64,000 nt of DNA from the NCBI RefSeq assembly GCF_001542915.1, contig NZ_LNNH01000007.1:61263-125262 (forward strand). Direction: 5' to 3'. Shown piece after piece: positions 52,898-61,457 of this stretch. The notes beneath the pieces were generated by a model that saw only the letters and a program-made list of their open reading frames with translations, was not told the origin of the DNA and did no database searches. Position numbers and translations under genes: made by a program. The DNA is from Peribacillus simplex (GTDB lineage: Bacteria; Bacillota; Bacilli; Bacillales; DSM-1321). Numbering within the stretch: the stretch's first letter is position 1; each line of letters opens with the position of its first letter.

Positions 52898-54424
52898 ATG
52901 AAAGAAAGCGTTTTCAATAAAATTCGCAACGAACAATTTAAGGGGAAGGTTGTTACAGCGGAGGAAGCCGCTTCGTGGATCAAAGCTGGGATGAAGCTTG
53001 GTATGAGTGGGTTCACTCGTGCGGGCGATGCTAAGGTTATTCCAATGGCTCTGGTTAAAAGGGCAAAAACTGAAAAATTCAAAGTGGACGTATATACTGG
53101 TGCATCCTTGGGGCCGGAAGTCGACCAACATATGGCGGAAGCCGGGATCATCAACAAGCGCTTACCGTTCCAAGCAGATAAAGGAATTCGCAATAAAATC
53201 AACGCTGACGAAGTCACTTATGTGGATCAGCATTTATCTCATACAGCTGAACAAGTCCGTCAAGGCCTTGTCGGACCTATCGATTTTGCCATTATCGAAG
53301 CCTTGGCCATTACGGAAGAAGGATTAATCATCCCGACCACTTCCGTAGGTAACTCTGCTATCTTCGTTCAAGAAGCTAAACATATAATTATTGAATTGAA
53401 CGTATCCCATCCAGAAGGATTGGAGGGCATCCATGATATATATACACCTGCCAGTCAAGGGGAGCGCGAACCGATTCCGATGACGGCAGCTAGCGATCGC
53501 CTCGGCTCCATCGGCATCACGGTCGACCCTGAAAAGGTAAAGGGGATCGTCGTATCAACAGACCTTGATGCACCTTCGACAATCGTGCCGCCTGATGAAG
53601 AAACTGCAACGATTGCCAATCACCTAATAAATTTTCTTCGGGAAGAAATCAAGGCAGGCCGTTTAACGGAAAGTCTTGCACCGCTGCAATCAGGTGTTGG
53701 TTCAGTGGCAAATGCGGTATTCGCCGGTTTCCTTGATTCTGAATTTACAGATTTGGAAGTGTACTCGGAAGTACTGCAAGATGCGGTATTCGATTTAATC
53801 GATGCTGGAAAAGTCAAATTCGCTTCAGGCTGTTCGATTACATTAGCAGAAGAAAAAGGAAAGCAGGTTTACGGTAATCTTGATAAATACCGTGATAAAC
53901 TCGTTCTTCGGCCGCAAGAAATATCCAACCATCCTGAAATCATTCGCCGTCTTGGTTTGATTTCGATCAATACAGCGTTAGAATGTGATATTTACGGCAA
54001 CGTAAATTCGACACATGTTTCCGGGACAAGAATGATGAACGGGATCGGCGGTTCAGGAGATTTTGCTCGTAACTCGCGCCTCGGTATTTTCGTAACGAAA
54101 TCCTATGCAAAAGGCGGCAAAATCTCCAGTATCGTTCCTTTCGTTTCGCATGTGGATCACACTGAGCATGATGTGGATGTTTTAGTGACAGAGCAGGGCA
54201 TAGCTGACCTGCGCGGTCTGGCACCTAAAGAGCGTGTGGAATTAATCATCGAAAACTGCGCGCACCCTGACTACCGTCCGCAGCTTCGTGCCTATTTCAC
54301 GGAAGCCGTAGCGCAAACTGGGGGACACCAAACTCCGCACATCCTTGAAAAAGCATTCTCCTGGCATACGAACTTTATAAAAAATGGTACAATGCTTGAA
54401 GCTGCCCTGCAGGTTCAAAGATAA
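52898..54424 (+). CDS. Acetyl-CoA hydrolase / succinate CoA-transferase family protein
   Basis: A 508-residue class I CoA-transferase of the succinyl-CoA:acetate (AarC/YgfH-like) subfamily. Marks are 'GMSGFTRAGDAKVIPMAL' at the N-terminus, 'EVYSEVLQDAVFDLIDAGK' containing the likely catalytic Glu, 'GIGGSGDFARNSRLGIF' and 'LVTEQGIADLRGLAPKER'. It interconverts CoA between acetate and succinate. ATG at 52898 is 8 bases after GGGGG; the ATG at 52883 overlaps that region. Confidence 0.88.
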   Translation: MKESVFNKIRNEQFKGKVVTAEEAASWIKAGMKLGMSGFTRAGDAKVIPMALVKRAKTEKFKVDVYTGASLGPEVDQHMAEAGIINKRLPFQADKGIRNKINADEVTYVDQHLSHTAEQVRQGLVGPIDFAIIEALAITEEGLIIPTTSVGNSAIFVQEAKHIIIELNVSHPEGLEGIHDIYTPASQGEREPIPMTAASDRLGSIGITVDPEKVKGIVVSTDLDAPSTIVPPDEETATIANHLINFLREEIKAGRLTESLAPLQSGVGSVANAVFAGFLDSEFTDLEVYSEVLQDAVFDLIDAGKVKFASGCSITLAEEKGKQVYGNLDKYRDKLVLRPQEISNHPEIIRRLGLISINTALECDIYGNVNSTHVSGTRMMNGIGGSGDFARNSRLGIFVTKSYAKGGKISSIVPFVSHVDHTEHDVDVLVTEQGIADLRGLAPKERVELIIENCAHPDYRPQLRAYFTEAVAQTGGHQTPHILEKAFSWHTNFIKNGTMLEAALQVQR

Positions 54425-54428
54425 TCGT

Positions 54429-54461
54429 AAAGCCCTGCTCACAGCGGGGCTTTTTATTTGG
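54429..54461 (+). terminator. Terminator after the CoA-transferase gene
   Basis: AAAGCCCTGCT / AGCGGGGCTTT stem (54429-54439 and 54443-54453), then TTATTT. Confidence 0.85.
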
Positions 54462-54862
54462 TTCGGAAGCTAAAAGTGGATATTTCCGGTTTGGATAGTG
54501 CTTCTGTTTGGGTATTACTGGTAGGGATGAAAGCGGAATGTTAAAATGAATGAGTTCGGACATGCGTCATATGCGTCTATAAAATGAACGTGCCGACCAT
54601 AGTATCTTGAAGGGTAAATTCCGTTGGTTCCTTTCTTTGAAATATAAATGGCTTAACATGTAAAGGCATGGAGGACCTTCATGAGGAACTGGAAAGGGAT
54701 CAGGGTGAGGTTTCTTTTAAATTTGCATTAAATTATACATTCGAGTTATGGAAATATGGTAAACTGCTAACAATGAACGATTATCATACATAATGTTTTC
54801 GTAATGATATTGTTTCCATAGAAAAAAGAGTTATAGAGAATGGCTATTGTGGAGGAGATAAT
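54462..54862 (+). other. Gene-free stretch before the AI-2E-family gene
   Basis: About 400 AT-rich bases with no supported reading frame, RNA motif or strong hairpin; presumably holds the promoter of the next gene. Confidence 0.4.
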
Positions 54863-55969
54863 TTGTTCAAACAAAAACTGCATTTTTGGACGTTAGAGTT
54901 ACTATTACTATCTTTACTTTTTTATGTTGGTACAAAGATTTCTTTTCTTTTTGAACCAATCGTGATTTTTACTTCAACTTTGTTTTTTCCAATTTTGATA
55001 TCGGGTTTTCTCTACTTTTTGTTCAACCCTACCGTTGATTTCCTCGCTAAAAGACGTGTGCCAAGGGGATTGGCAATATTATTGCTTTATGTATTTTTCC
55101 TTGGGTTGATCAGTTTGCTGGTTGGTCTAGTTGGTCCGTCCCTTTCCAAACAGGTTACCGATTTAATCAATAACCTTCCGGATTATTTCAATCAAACAAG
55201 GAAGTTCATTGAAGATTCGGCTCAGTCAAAATGGTTTTTGTGGACGATGGAACAAGATTATGTAGATTTGAAAAAGGTAGGAGATTCGCTGCAAAAATAT
55301 TTGACCGATTTACCTACCAATATAACGAACAGCTTATCTTCCGTGTTCAGTGTAGTCACGAACATTACATTAGTGGTGGTGACGGTTCCTTTCATCCTGT
55401 TTTATATGTTGAAGGATGGAGATAAACTCCCGAGCGCAATCATGAAATTTGTACCGGTTGGATACAGGAAGCCGGCTTTAACCGTTCTTCAGGAAACGGG
55501 AGAAACGCTTACCACGTACATACAAGGACAGATGCTTGTCTGCATGTTTGTTGGGATTGGCACATTCATTGGTTATTTGATCATTGACCTGCCTTATGCA
55601 TTCCTATTCGCGCTGATTGGTGCCGTTACGAACATCATTCCGTATGTGGGTCCTTTCATCGGGGTTGCTCCCGCGGTCATCGTGGGGCTGATTCATTCGC
55701 CGACTCAAGCGTTACTGGTCATCCTCGTTGTAACGATCATCCAGCAGCTGGATGGGAATGTGATTTCGCCTTTGGTAATCGGGAAAAAATTGAACACACA
55801 TCCGCTTACCATCATCATCCTTTTGCTCGTTGCGGGAAACATAGCCGGTATCATCGGTATGATCTTGGCGGTTCCAACATATTCAGTCGTTAAAACGATC
55901 GTACTGAATATCGTGAAGTTCATCAGGATCCGTAAAGAGGAAAAGCTTGAAGAAAATATATTGGAATGA
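54863..55969 (+). CDS. AI-2E family transporter
   Basis: A 368-residue protein with about eight membrane helices in the AI-2E family. Marks are 'PILISGFLYFLFNPTVDFL', 'GYRKPALTVLQETGETLTTY', 'IQGQMLVCMFVGIGTFIGY' and 'GPFIGVAPAVIVGLIHSP'. Family members export small molecules or Na+/Li+; autoinducer-2 transport is shown only for a few. TTG start with GGAGGAG 5 bases upstream. Single gene. Confidence 0.85.
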   Translation: MFKQKLHFWTLELLLLSLLFYVGTKISFLFEPIVIFTSTLFFPILISGFLYFLFNPTVDFLAKRRVPRGLAILLLYVFFLGLISLLVGLVGPSLSKQVTDLINNLPDYFNQTRKFIEDSAQSKWFLWTMEQDYVDLKKVGDSLQKYLTDLPTNITNSLSSVFSVVTNITLVVVTVPFILFYMLKDGDKLPSAIMKFVPVGYRKPALTVLQETGETLTTYIQGQMLVCMFVGIGTFIGYLIIDLPYAFLFALIGAVTNIIPYVGPFIGVAPAVIVGLIHSPTQALLVILVVTIIQQLDGNVISPLVIGKKLNTHPLTIIILLLVAGNIAGIIGMILAVPTYSVVKTIVLNIVKFIRIRKEEKLEENILE

Positions 55970-55972
55970 AAA

Positions 55973-56004
55973 AAAGGGACCTGCTCATCTGAGCCGGTCC
56001 CTTT
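55973..56004. terminator. Bidirectional terminator between convergent genes
   Basis: Perfect stem AAAGGGACC / GGTCCCTTT (55973-55981 and 55996-56004); the minus-strand reading has a long T-run, so it mainly ends gabD. Confidence 0.85.
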
Positions 56005-56016
56005 GTCTTGAGGGAA

Positions 56017-57435
56017 TTACAAGCCTAAAGAAATGTATTTCACTTCCAGGAATTCCTCGATGCCTTGGTGACCGCCTTCACGGCCAAGTCCGCTTTGTTT
56101 GAAGCCGCCGAATGGTGCTTGGGGTACGGATGGAAGCCCATCGTTCAAGCCGACGATTCCGAATTCAAGTGCTTCGGTGAATTGAATCCCTTTGGTGATA
56201 TTTTCAGTGAAGACATATGCTGCCAATCCGAAAATGGAGTCATTTGCCCTTGTGATTGCCTCTTCATCCGTTTTGAAGGAGGCGATGGGAGCTAATGGTC
56301 CGAACGTTTCTTCCTTCATGCAAAGCATGCTGTCATCAATGTTGGATAGGACGGTTGGTTCAAGAAAAAGGCCGCCGATGGCTTTCCCGCCTGCTTCGAG
56401 CTTGGCACCGCTGTTTATCGCTTCATCAATCTGTTTTTGAACCTTATCCACAGCATTTTGGTCGATGAGCGGTCCAATATCGACGCCATCTTCCAATCCG
56501 TTTCCTACTTTGAGTTCCTTGACTTTGGCAACGAGCTTTTCAATGAAGGCTTCTTGAATGGATTCGTGCACATAAATACGATTGGAACAAACGCAGGTTT
56601 GTCCGGCATTCCTGAACTTGGAACTAATGATGCCATCGACCGCTTTATCAAGGTCGGCATCTGCAAGAACGATTGCTGGTGCATGACCTCCGAGTTCAAG
56701 CGAGATTTTCTTGACCGTGTCAGCCGATCCCTTCATTAATGTTTTCCCGACTTCTGTAGAACCGGTGAACGTCAGTTTGCGGACCCTTGCATCTTGAAGC
56801 CAAGTTTCCCCGATTTCAGAAGATTTCCCTGTGACGACATTGATTACGCCTTTTGGTATCCCAGCTTCTTCAGCTAATTCAGCCATCTTTAAAGCGGTGA
56901 TTGGCGTCAGGTTAGCCGGTTTAATGACGACAGTGCAGCCTACAGCAAGGGCGGGCGCCACCTTCCTGGTAATCATCGCTGCAGGGAAGTTCCATGGTGT
57001 AATGACAGCAACGACCCCAACTGGCTGTTTGGTCACGAAGAGCCGCTTATTGGATACGGAGGCAGGAATCGTTTCACCATACACGCGTTTTCCTTCTTCC
57101 GCAAACCAAGATAAAAATCCATTGGCATAAGTCATTTCACCAAGGGCTTCTTTAAATGGTTTGCCTTGTTCTTCCGTCATGATTTTAGCCAGTTCTTCTT
57201 TATTATCATCAATTAATCGATGCCATTTCCAAATTAACTCAGCCCGTTCGTAGACCGAGCGTGCAGCCCAATCGGTAAAGGCCTCATATGCGGCATCGGC
57301 AGCCTTCGTCGCTTCTGTTGCTCCACCTTTTGGAACGGTGGCGACGATGTCATTCGTTGCGGGGTTTGTCACTTCGATTTTGTCCAATCCAAAATCCGAC
57401 CACTCACCATTAATAAATAATCCGTAATCCTTCAT
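56017..57435 (-). CDS. gabD: NAD(P)-dependent succinate-semialdehyde dehydrogenase
   Basis: A 472-residue aldehyde dehydrogenase. 'VITPWNFPAAMITRKVAPAL' and 'FTGSTEVGKTLM' bind the cofactor, general base Glu is in 'LELGGHAP', and the catalytic Cys is in 'NAGQTCVCSNR'. The overall pattern matches GabD, which oxidises succinate semialdehyde to succinate in GABA breakdown. No gabT is adjacent. GGAGG lies 7 bases before the ATG, and a long inverted repeat sits upstream. Confidence 0.88.
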   Translation of the reverse strand: MKDYGLFINGEWSDFGLDKIEVTNPATNDIVATVPKGGATEATKAADAAYEAFTDWAARSVYERAELIWKWHRLIDDNKEELAKIMTEEQGKPFKEALGEMTYANGFLSWFAEEGKRVYGETIPASVSNKRLFVTKQPVGVVAVITPWNFPAAMITRKVAPALAVGCTVVIKPANLTPITALKMAELAEEAGIPKGVINVVTGKSSEIGETWLQDARVRKLTFTGSTEVGKTLMKGSADTVKKISLELGGHAPAIVLADADLDKAVDGIISSKFRNAGQTCVCSNRIYVHESIQEAFIEKLVAKVKELKVGNGLEDGVDIGPLIDQNAVDKVQKQIDEAINSGAKLEAGGKAIGGLFLEPTVLSNIDDSMLCMKEETFGPLAPIASFKTDEEAITRANDSIFGLAAYVFTENITKGIQFTEALEFGIVGLNDGLPSVPQAPFGGFKQSGLGREGGHQGIEEFLEVKYISLGL

Positions 57436-57490
57436 GATAAAACCTCCAGTTTTGGTTTAATCCATTAAACTACTAAATAAAACTTTCAAC

Positions 57491-57523
57491 TTTATACTTT
57501 TACCTGTTACATAAAAGTATAAA
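57491..57523 (-). promoter_or_regulatory. 12-bp perfect inverted repeat upstream of gabD
   Basis: TTTATACTTTTA (57491-57502) and TAAAAGTATAAA (57512-57523) with a 9-base spacer, 56-88 bases before the gabD start. It looks like an operator for a dimeric regulator; which one is not known. Confidence 0.6.
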
Positions 57524-57607
57524 CACTTTTTAGCGTTTCCGAAATTTATTTGATTGGTTATTTTTTGAAAGTGATGGATTCCATGATGAAATGGAGGGAG
57601 AAACGTG

Positions 57608-57640
57608 AAAAAAGAGGGGAAAGTATGCCCCCTCTTTTTC
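57608..57640 (-). terminator. Terminator of dctP
   Basis: AAGAGGGG / CCCCTCTT core stem (57612-57619 and 57629-57636) with flanking A and T runs; T-run present on the minus strand. Confidence 0.82.
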
Positions 57641-57648
57641 ATTTCTAT

Positions 57649-58917
57649 TTATTTCTCGGATGATACGGCCACTTCGCCGATATTATCGGAGAGGGCATGA
57701 TTTGGGTTGAATTCACCTTCCGATTTGGAGATGACCACTGTCGCGACACTGTTACCGATAAGGTTCGTGATGGCACGAGCTTCAGACATGAAGCGGTCGA
57801 CCCCGAGCAGCAATGCCATTCCTTCAACGGGAATCATTGGAAAAGCCGCTAATGTTGCAGCAAGTGTAATGAATCCAGAGCCCGTTACACCGGCAGCTCC
57901 TTTGGAGGTTAACATCAGGATTCCCAGAAGCGTCAACTCCTGCCAGATACTTAAATCGACGCCATAGGCCTGGGCAATGAAAATGGCTGCCATGGATAAG
58001 TAAATCGATGTGCCGTCAAGGTTGAAAGAATAACCAGTTGGGACCACCAAACCGACCACCGACTTTGAACACCCGTATTTCTCCAGTTTTTTCATCACGC
58101 TTGGCAGGGCAGATTCAGAAGAAGAGGTCCCTAATACTAAGAGGATTTCTTCTTTTAAATAGGCAATGAATTTGAAAATATTAAAGCCATAGATTTTAAC
58201 GATCGTACCAAGAATAAGAATGATGAAAAGGGCCATGGTGATATATACGCTTCCCATCAATTGCCCTAACGAGCTTAAGGATCCAAGGCCGAATTTACCA
58301 ATGGTATAAGCCATTGCGCCAAAGGCAGCCAATGGGGAGACCTTCATGATCATACTGACGATGCCAAAGAAAATATCGGCAATATGCTGAAGGAAGGAAA
58401 CGACTGGCTGTACTTTCGGTCCCATGGCGGCCATGGATAAACCGAACAAAACGGCAAAGAAGAGGATGGGAAGCAGGTCTCCTCCAGCCATTGCGGCAAC
58501 GGCATTATCTGGAATGATAGTAGAAATGAAGGCGATGGCGCCATGTTCCGTTTCTGAAGCGGCTGTCGTATATTGTGATACATCCCCGCCCTCGACTGAG
58601 TCGATGTTGAAGCCTTTGCCAGGTCCGAGCAGATTGACTACGATGATTCCGATGGCAAGGGCGAAAGTGGTAACGATTTCAAAATAGAGCAAAGCCTTTC
58701 CGCCGATGCGGCCAACCTTTTTCATATCACCCATGCCGCCAATTCCGATTACGACGGTGAGGAAGATGATCGGTGCAATGACCATTTTTATCATTTTAAT
58801 GAATAAATCAGCCAATATCTTCAGCTGTTCACCAAAAGCAGGGAATAAGAAGCCGACCGTTATCCCCAGTATGATTCCGATAATGACCTGAACCGTTAAA
58901 TTTTTTAATAGTTTCAT
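57649..58917 (-). CDS. dctP: Dicarboxylate:cation symporter (DctA/DctP, DAACS family)
   Basis: A 422-residue transporter with eight helices and two re-entrant loops. The family signatures are intact: '[14 protein letters not shown]' (serine-rich loop), '[20 protein letters not shown]' and '[14 protein letters not shown]'. It imports succinate, fumarate and malate with protons or sodium. AAGGAG is 8 bases before the ATG. A cre-like box lies in its leader, fitting glucose repression. Confidence 0.9.
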   Translation of the reverse strand: MKLLKNLTVQVIIGIILGITVGFLFPAFGEQLKILADLFIKMIKMVIAPIIFLTVVIGIGGMGDMKKVGRIGGKALLYFEIVTTFALAIGIIVVNLLGPGKGFNIDSVEGGDVSQYTTAASETEHGAIAFISTIIPDNAVAAMAGGDLLPILFFAVLFGLSMAAMGPKVQPVVSFLQHIADIFFGIVSMIMKVSPLAAFGAMAYTIGKFGLGSLSSLGQLMGSVYITMALFIILILGTIVKIYGFNIFKFIAYLKEEILLVLGTSSSESALPSVMKKLEKYGCSKSVVGLVVPTGYSFNLDGTSIYLSMAAIFIAQAYGVDLSIWQELTLLGILMLTSKGAAGVTGSGFITLAATLAAFPMIPVEGMALLLGVDRFMSEARAITNLIGNSVATVVISKSEGEFNPNHALSDNIGEVAVSSEK

Positions 58918-58938
58918 GGGGCATTCTCCTTCGTTATA

Positions 58939-58967
58939 TGATAGCGCTTACTAAACTTGGGTTTAGT
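58939..58967 (-). promoter_or_regulatory. cre-like box and inverted repeat before dctP
   Basis: TGATAGCGCTTACT (58939-58952) fits the CcpA cre consensus with one clear mismatch. ACTAAAC / GTTTAGT (58950-58956 and 58961-58967) overlaps it as a second inverted repeat. Both lie 22-50 bases before the start codon. Confidence 0.55.
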
Positions 58968-59043
58968 GTAACAGAAGGAGGAGCTGGAATATTCTTTTGG
59001 TGATATTGTTCTTTTAGGTCTTTTTGGTCTTAAGGGGAGGTGC

Positions 59044-59074
59044 CGTAAAAAAAATACCGGCTGGGCACCGGTAT
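59044..59074 (-). terminator. Terminator of panE
   Basis: Perfect stem ATACCGG / CCGGTAT (59054-59060 and 59068-59074), T-run on the minus strand. Confidence 0.85.
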
Positions 59075-59081
59075 CATTGCA

Positions 59082-59993
59082 TCAATTCTCAAATGGTTTG
59101 ATGAGTGCATAAAGCGTTCCGATCACGGGAAGCTTCAAATCAGCCTTATCGGCAAGACGCAGTGCGCCGCCTTGTAAATGTTCCACTTCGAGTGTTAGGC
59201 CCTTCCGGCGATCCTGATGCATGGAGGAGGTGGATTCTTCCGGTAAACCTTCCATATTCTCCAAGGCCTGAACAACGTTCTGCCTGGTTATCCCGATATC
59301 ATAAGCGTTGGCAAGCTCCATCATTTCAATAAGGGCATTTTCCAGTAATCCTTTGGTTGCCGGAAAGCTCCGTATCGCACCGATGGGGAGATTGGATGCG
59401 GTAGTTACACCGGAAAAGGCGGTTATGAACATGTATTTGATCCACATTCTGATTAATATGTTTTCCGTTCTGCCAACTGACATGATAGCTGATTTTGCAG
59501 CTTGTTCAAATTCATCGCATACCTTTGACTGTGACGGGTGAAGCGGACCGAAGATTAAATCATGATTCTCATTCGAATGAATGACATGGCCTTTTTCATC
59601 AAGAGTGGCAATGATGAAGGCGCTTCCGCCGAGCACGGCTTCCTCACCCAGTTCATTCTGTAAAATGGAAATATGCTCAAGCCCATTCAAAAGCGGGAGG
59701 ACCATAGCTCCCTTTTCAACAAGCACTTTTAAATCGGATAGTGTACCCTGCAGATGCGGTCCTTTAACGGCAAGAATGACCAAGTCCGCTTTTTCAATAT
59801 CATGCACATTTTCGGAAATATGAAGTTCGTTAAATTGATAGTTTCCGTGAGGGCTGGTTATCCCGATGCCGTTTTCCTTCATTTGCTTGGCACGGTTCTT
59901 CCGGACCAAGTATTGAACATGCTGTCCTGCCTGCTGTAATCTGCCCCCGAAGTAGCAGCCAAGCGCCCCGGCCCCCATAATGACAATATTCAA
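59082..59993 (-). CDS. panE: 2-dehydropantoate 2-reductase (ketopantoate reductase)
   Basis: A 303-residue NADPH-dependent reductase: Rossmann motif 'VIMGAGALGCYFGGRL' at the start, 'LVILAVKGPHL', 'LPLLNGLEH' and the C-terminal helical domain with 'MHQDRRKGLTLEVEHLQG'. It makes pantoate for coenzyme A. Bacillus has two such paralogues and I cannot say which this is. The TTG at 59993 (spacing 6 from GAGGTG) is preferred to the GTG at 60002, which overlaps that site. Confidence 0.83.
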   Translation of the reverse strand: MNIVIMGAGALGCYFGGRLQQAGQHVQYLVRKNRAKQMKENGIGITSPHGNYQFNELHISENVHDIEKADLVILAVKGPHLQGTLSDLKVLVEKGAMVLPLLNGLEHISILQNELGEEAVLGGSAFIIATLDEKGHVIHSNENHDLIFGPLHPSQSKVCDEFEQAAKSAIMSVGRTENILIRMWIKYMFITAFSGVTTASNLPIGAIRSFPATKGLLENALIEMMELANAYDIGITRQNVVQALENMEGLPEESTSSMHQDRRKGLTLEVEHLQGGALRLADKADLKLPVIGTLYALIKPFEN

Positions 59994-60100
59994 TGTGAAC
60001 ACCTCTTTATTTGTAAGATGTACTTATCATACCATTGTCGTAATTTTCAGTAAATGTTTAAGGCTGGGACGTGGTTTGAAAGGATGGAAGGAGGGGAAAA

Positions 60101-60136
60101 AGAAAAACCAGCCTGATCATTTCAGGCTGGTTTTTA
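60101..60136. terminator. Bidirectional terminator at the end of the LysM-3D gene
   Basis: Perfect 14-bp stem AAAAACCAGCCTGA / TCAGGCTGGTTTTT (about 60103-60116 and 60122-60135). Confidence 0.9.
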
Positions 60137-60140
60137 GAAT

Positions 60141-60701
60141 TTATTTATAGACTTTGACTTTTACCGTTTTTCTGCCCCAATCAAGTGCTTTTGAATGGGA
60201 TGAGTAGAAGACGTCAATTTTATTCCCTTTGATAGCTCCGCCTTTATCTGCGGCAATGGCTTCTCCGTATCCTTCCACATGAACTTTTGTTCCTAGTGGA
60301 ATGACCTTGGGATCGACGGAAATGGCTTTTACTTTAGGATTTTTCTTTAAGTTAAGACCCGTTGCCGTAATCCCGCTGCAGCCTTTGCAATTTGCTGTGT
60401 ACGCGGTTGCCTTCACGGTGATCGTTTTATATTTCTTGGATGACGATGATTTTGTTTTAGCCTTTGGTTTGGCAGAATTCGAAGGTTTTTTCACCTTTAG
60501 AACTTGTTTTGGATGGATGTTATCTTTTTTTAGGTTGTTCCAACCTTTGAGTTGATTGACTGTTATATTATGTTTATTGGCGATACCCCATAGTGTGTCG
60601 CCGCTTTTGACTTTGTATGTAGTAGTAGCAGCCGATGAAACTCCGGAAAAACTAAATACCAGGAAGAAAGCAGTGAAAATTGGAAGTAGTATTTTTTTCA
60701 A
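60141..60701 (-). CDS. yocH: Secreted LysM plus 3D-domain cell-wall protein (YocH-like)
   Basis: A 186-residue secreted protein: signal peptide ending near 'VSSAA' (residue 24), one LysM domain 'YKVKSGDTLWGIANKHNITV' (about 29-72), a Lys/Ser-rich linker, and a C-terminal 3D domain with 'ATAYTA', 'GKKVxxxGYG' like 'GTKVHVEGYGEAIAADKGG' and 'KIDVFYSS' (three catalytic-type Asp). It is a likely peptidoglycan hydrolase. TTG start with AAAGGAG about 11 bases upstream. B. subtilis yocH is WalR-controlled; no clear WalR box was found here. Confidence 0.85.
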   Translation of the reverse strand: MKKILLPIFTAFFLVFSFSGVSSAATTTYKVKSGDTLWGIANKHNITVNQLKGWNNLKKDNIHPKQVLKVKKPSNSAKPKAKTKSSSSKKYKTITVKATAYTANCKGCSGITATGLNLKKNPKVKAISVDPKVIPLGTKVHVEGYGEAIAADKGGAIKGNKIDVFYSSHSKALDWGRKTVKVKVYK

Positions 60702-61094
60702 AATGAATAGTCTCCTTTGTTTTAAATCGTAGACTTAGAATAACAGGTCTATATGACAATAATGTTTCGCTGGAATAGTAATTGTGTTACAAAAACGTTT
60801 CTGTTGATATGCGGATGTAATATAAACTAGTAAAAAAGGACTTGTCGAGGTTTATTTTGATATGTTTTATAATGATTGATAATGTCGGTTGGAAAGCTTT
60901 TTTTGCATGTGTAATGACGTATTTTGTTTAAATGTACAATATTTGGATATATTACATCTGGTTTAAAAGGCCTATGCAATCTTGTGAAAAATGCAGCGTG
61001 ATTATGACTGGATTATTGCTATATAATTGATGGCCAATGAGAGCGGGGGAATGCGGTTACTATTTTAAATGGATCTAATATAGAAACTAAGGTT

Positions 61095-61125
61095 GGAAGT
61101 ACCTCCGTTCCACTCCAACTTGTGT
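61095..61125 (+). repeat. Tail fragment of the dispersed repeat
   Basis: 'GTACCTCCGTTCCACTCCAA' followed by CTTGTG resembles the 3' end of repeat copy 2 ('CGTACCTTCCGTTCCAATCA'). It suggests an older, deleted copy next to copy 1. Confidence 0.45.
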
Positions 61126-61179
61126 GAACAAAAAGTGGAAATCGCGATTGCCCGCAGTATTTGGGAATCTATACGTGGG

Positions 61180-61304
61180 CCGTTCCATTGCCCTGCAGGC
61201 AACTCGCTTATCCAGAGGCAGTCCGTGAGCTTCTCGGCTTTCAGCCTGTGGTGTCTCACGTAGACGCGCAATTCCTCAGGAGTGTCGTGCCTTCCGTTCC
61301 ACTG
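61180..61304 (+). repeat. Dispersed structured repeat, copy 1 (diverged)
   Basis: Aligns over its length with 63306-63421 in the same orientation; shared blocks include CACTCGCTT-like ACTCGCTTATCC, CTCGGCTTT, TAGACGCGC, CAGGAGT and CTTCCGTTCCA. It contains a hairpin CGTGAG / CTCACG with inner GGCT / AGCC. I recall similar GC-rich repeats scattered through Bacillaceae genomes; that is memory, not a search. Confidence 0.72.
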
Positions 61305-61402
61305 TACTCTGCATTGAAATCAAAGATAGTCCCCCGATTCCCTGCGGATTTAGCGAATATGGTCCTTGCCCGTTCCAACCAGTATCGGGGTAATGAAACC
61401 TA

Positions 61403-61441
61403 AAAAAGATGCCGTCTGCAAAAAGCAGACGGCATCTTTTT
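61403..61441. terminator. Bidirectional terminator before the M20 peptidase gene end
   Basis: Perfect stem GATGCCGTCTGC / GCAGACGGCATC with A and T runs on both sides (61403-61441). Ends the minus-strand M20 gene. Confidence 0.93.
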
Positions 61442-61457
61442 CAAAGTATCAAATCTA

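Larger units (their letters stand above)
60702..61402 (+). other. Long gene-free region carrying a dispersed repeat
   Basis: 700 bases without a supported gene. The left part (60702-61080) is AT-rich leader and spacer. The right part (about 61095-61304) is GC-richer and belongs to the repeat family listed separately. Confidence 0.5.

Noticed and set aside
60702..60820. WalR-type box before the yocH-like gene
   Set aside because: TGTAAC-N5-TACTAT on the minus strand has several mismatches in the second half and I found no better pair.
61065..61403. Short reading frames across the GC-rich stretch after the yocH-like gene
   Set aside because: The stretch is a non-coding structured repeat shared with 63306-63421; frames there are not conserved between copies.
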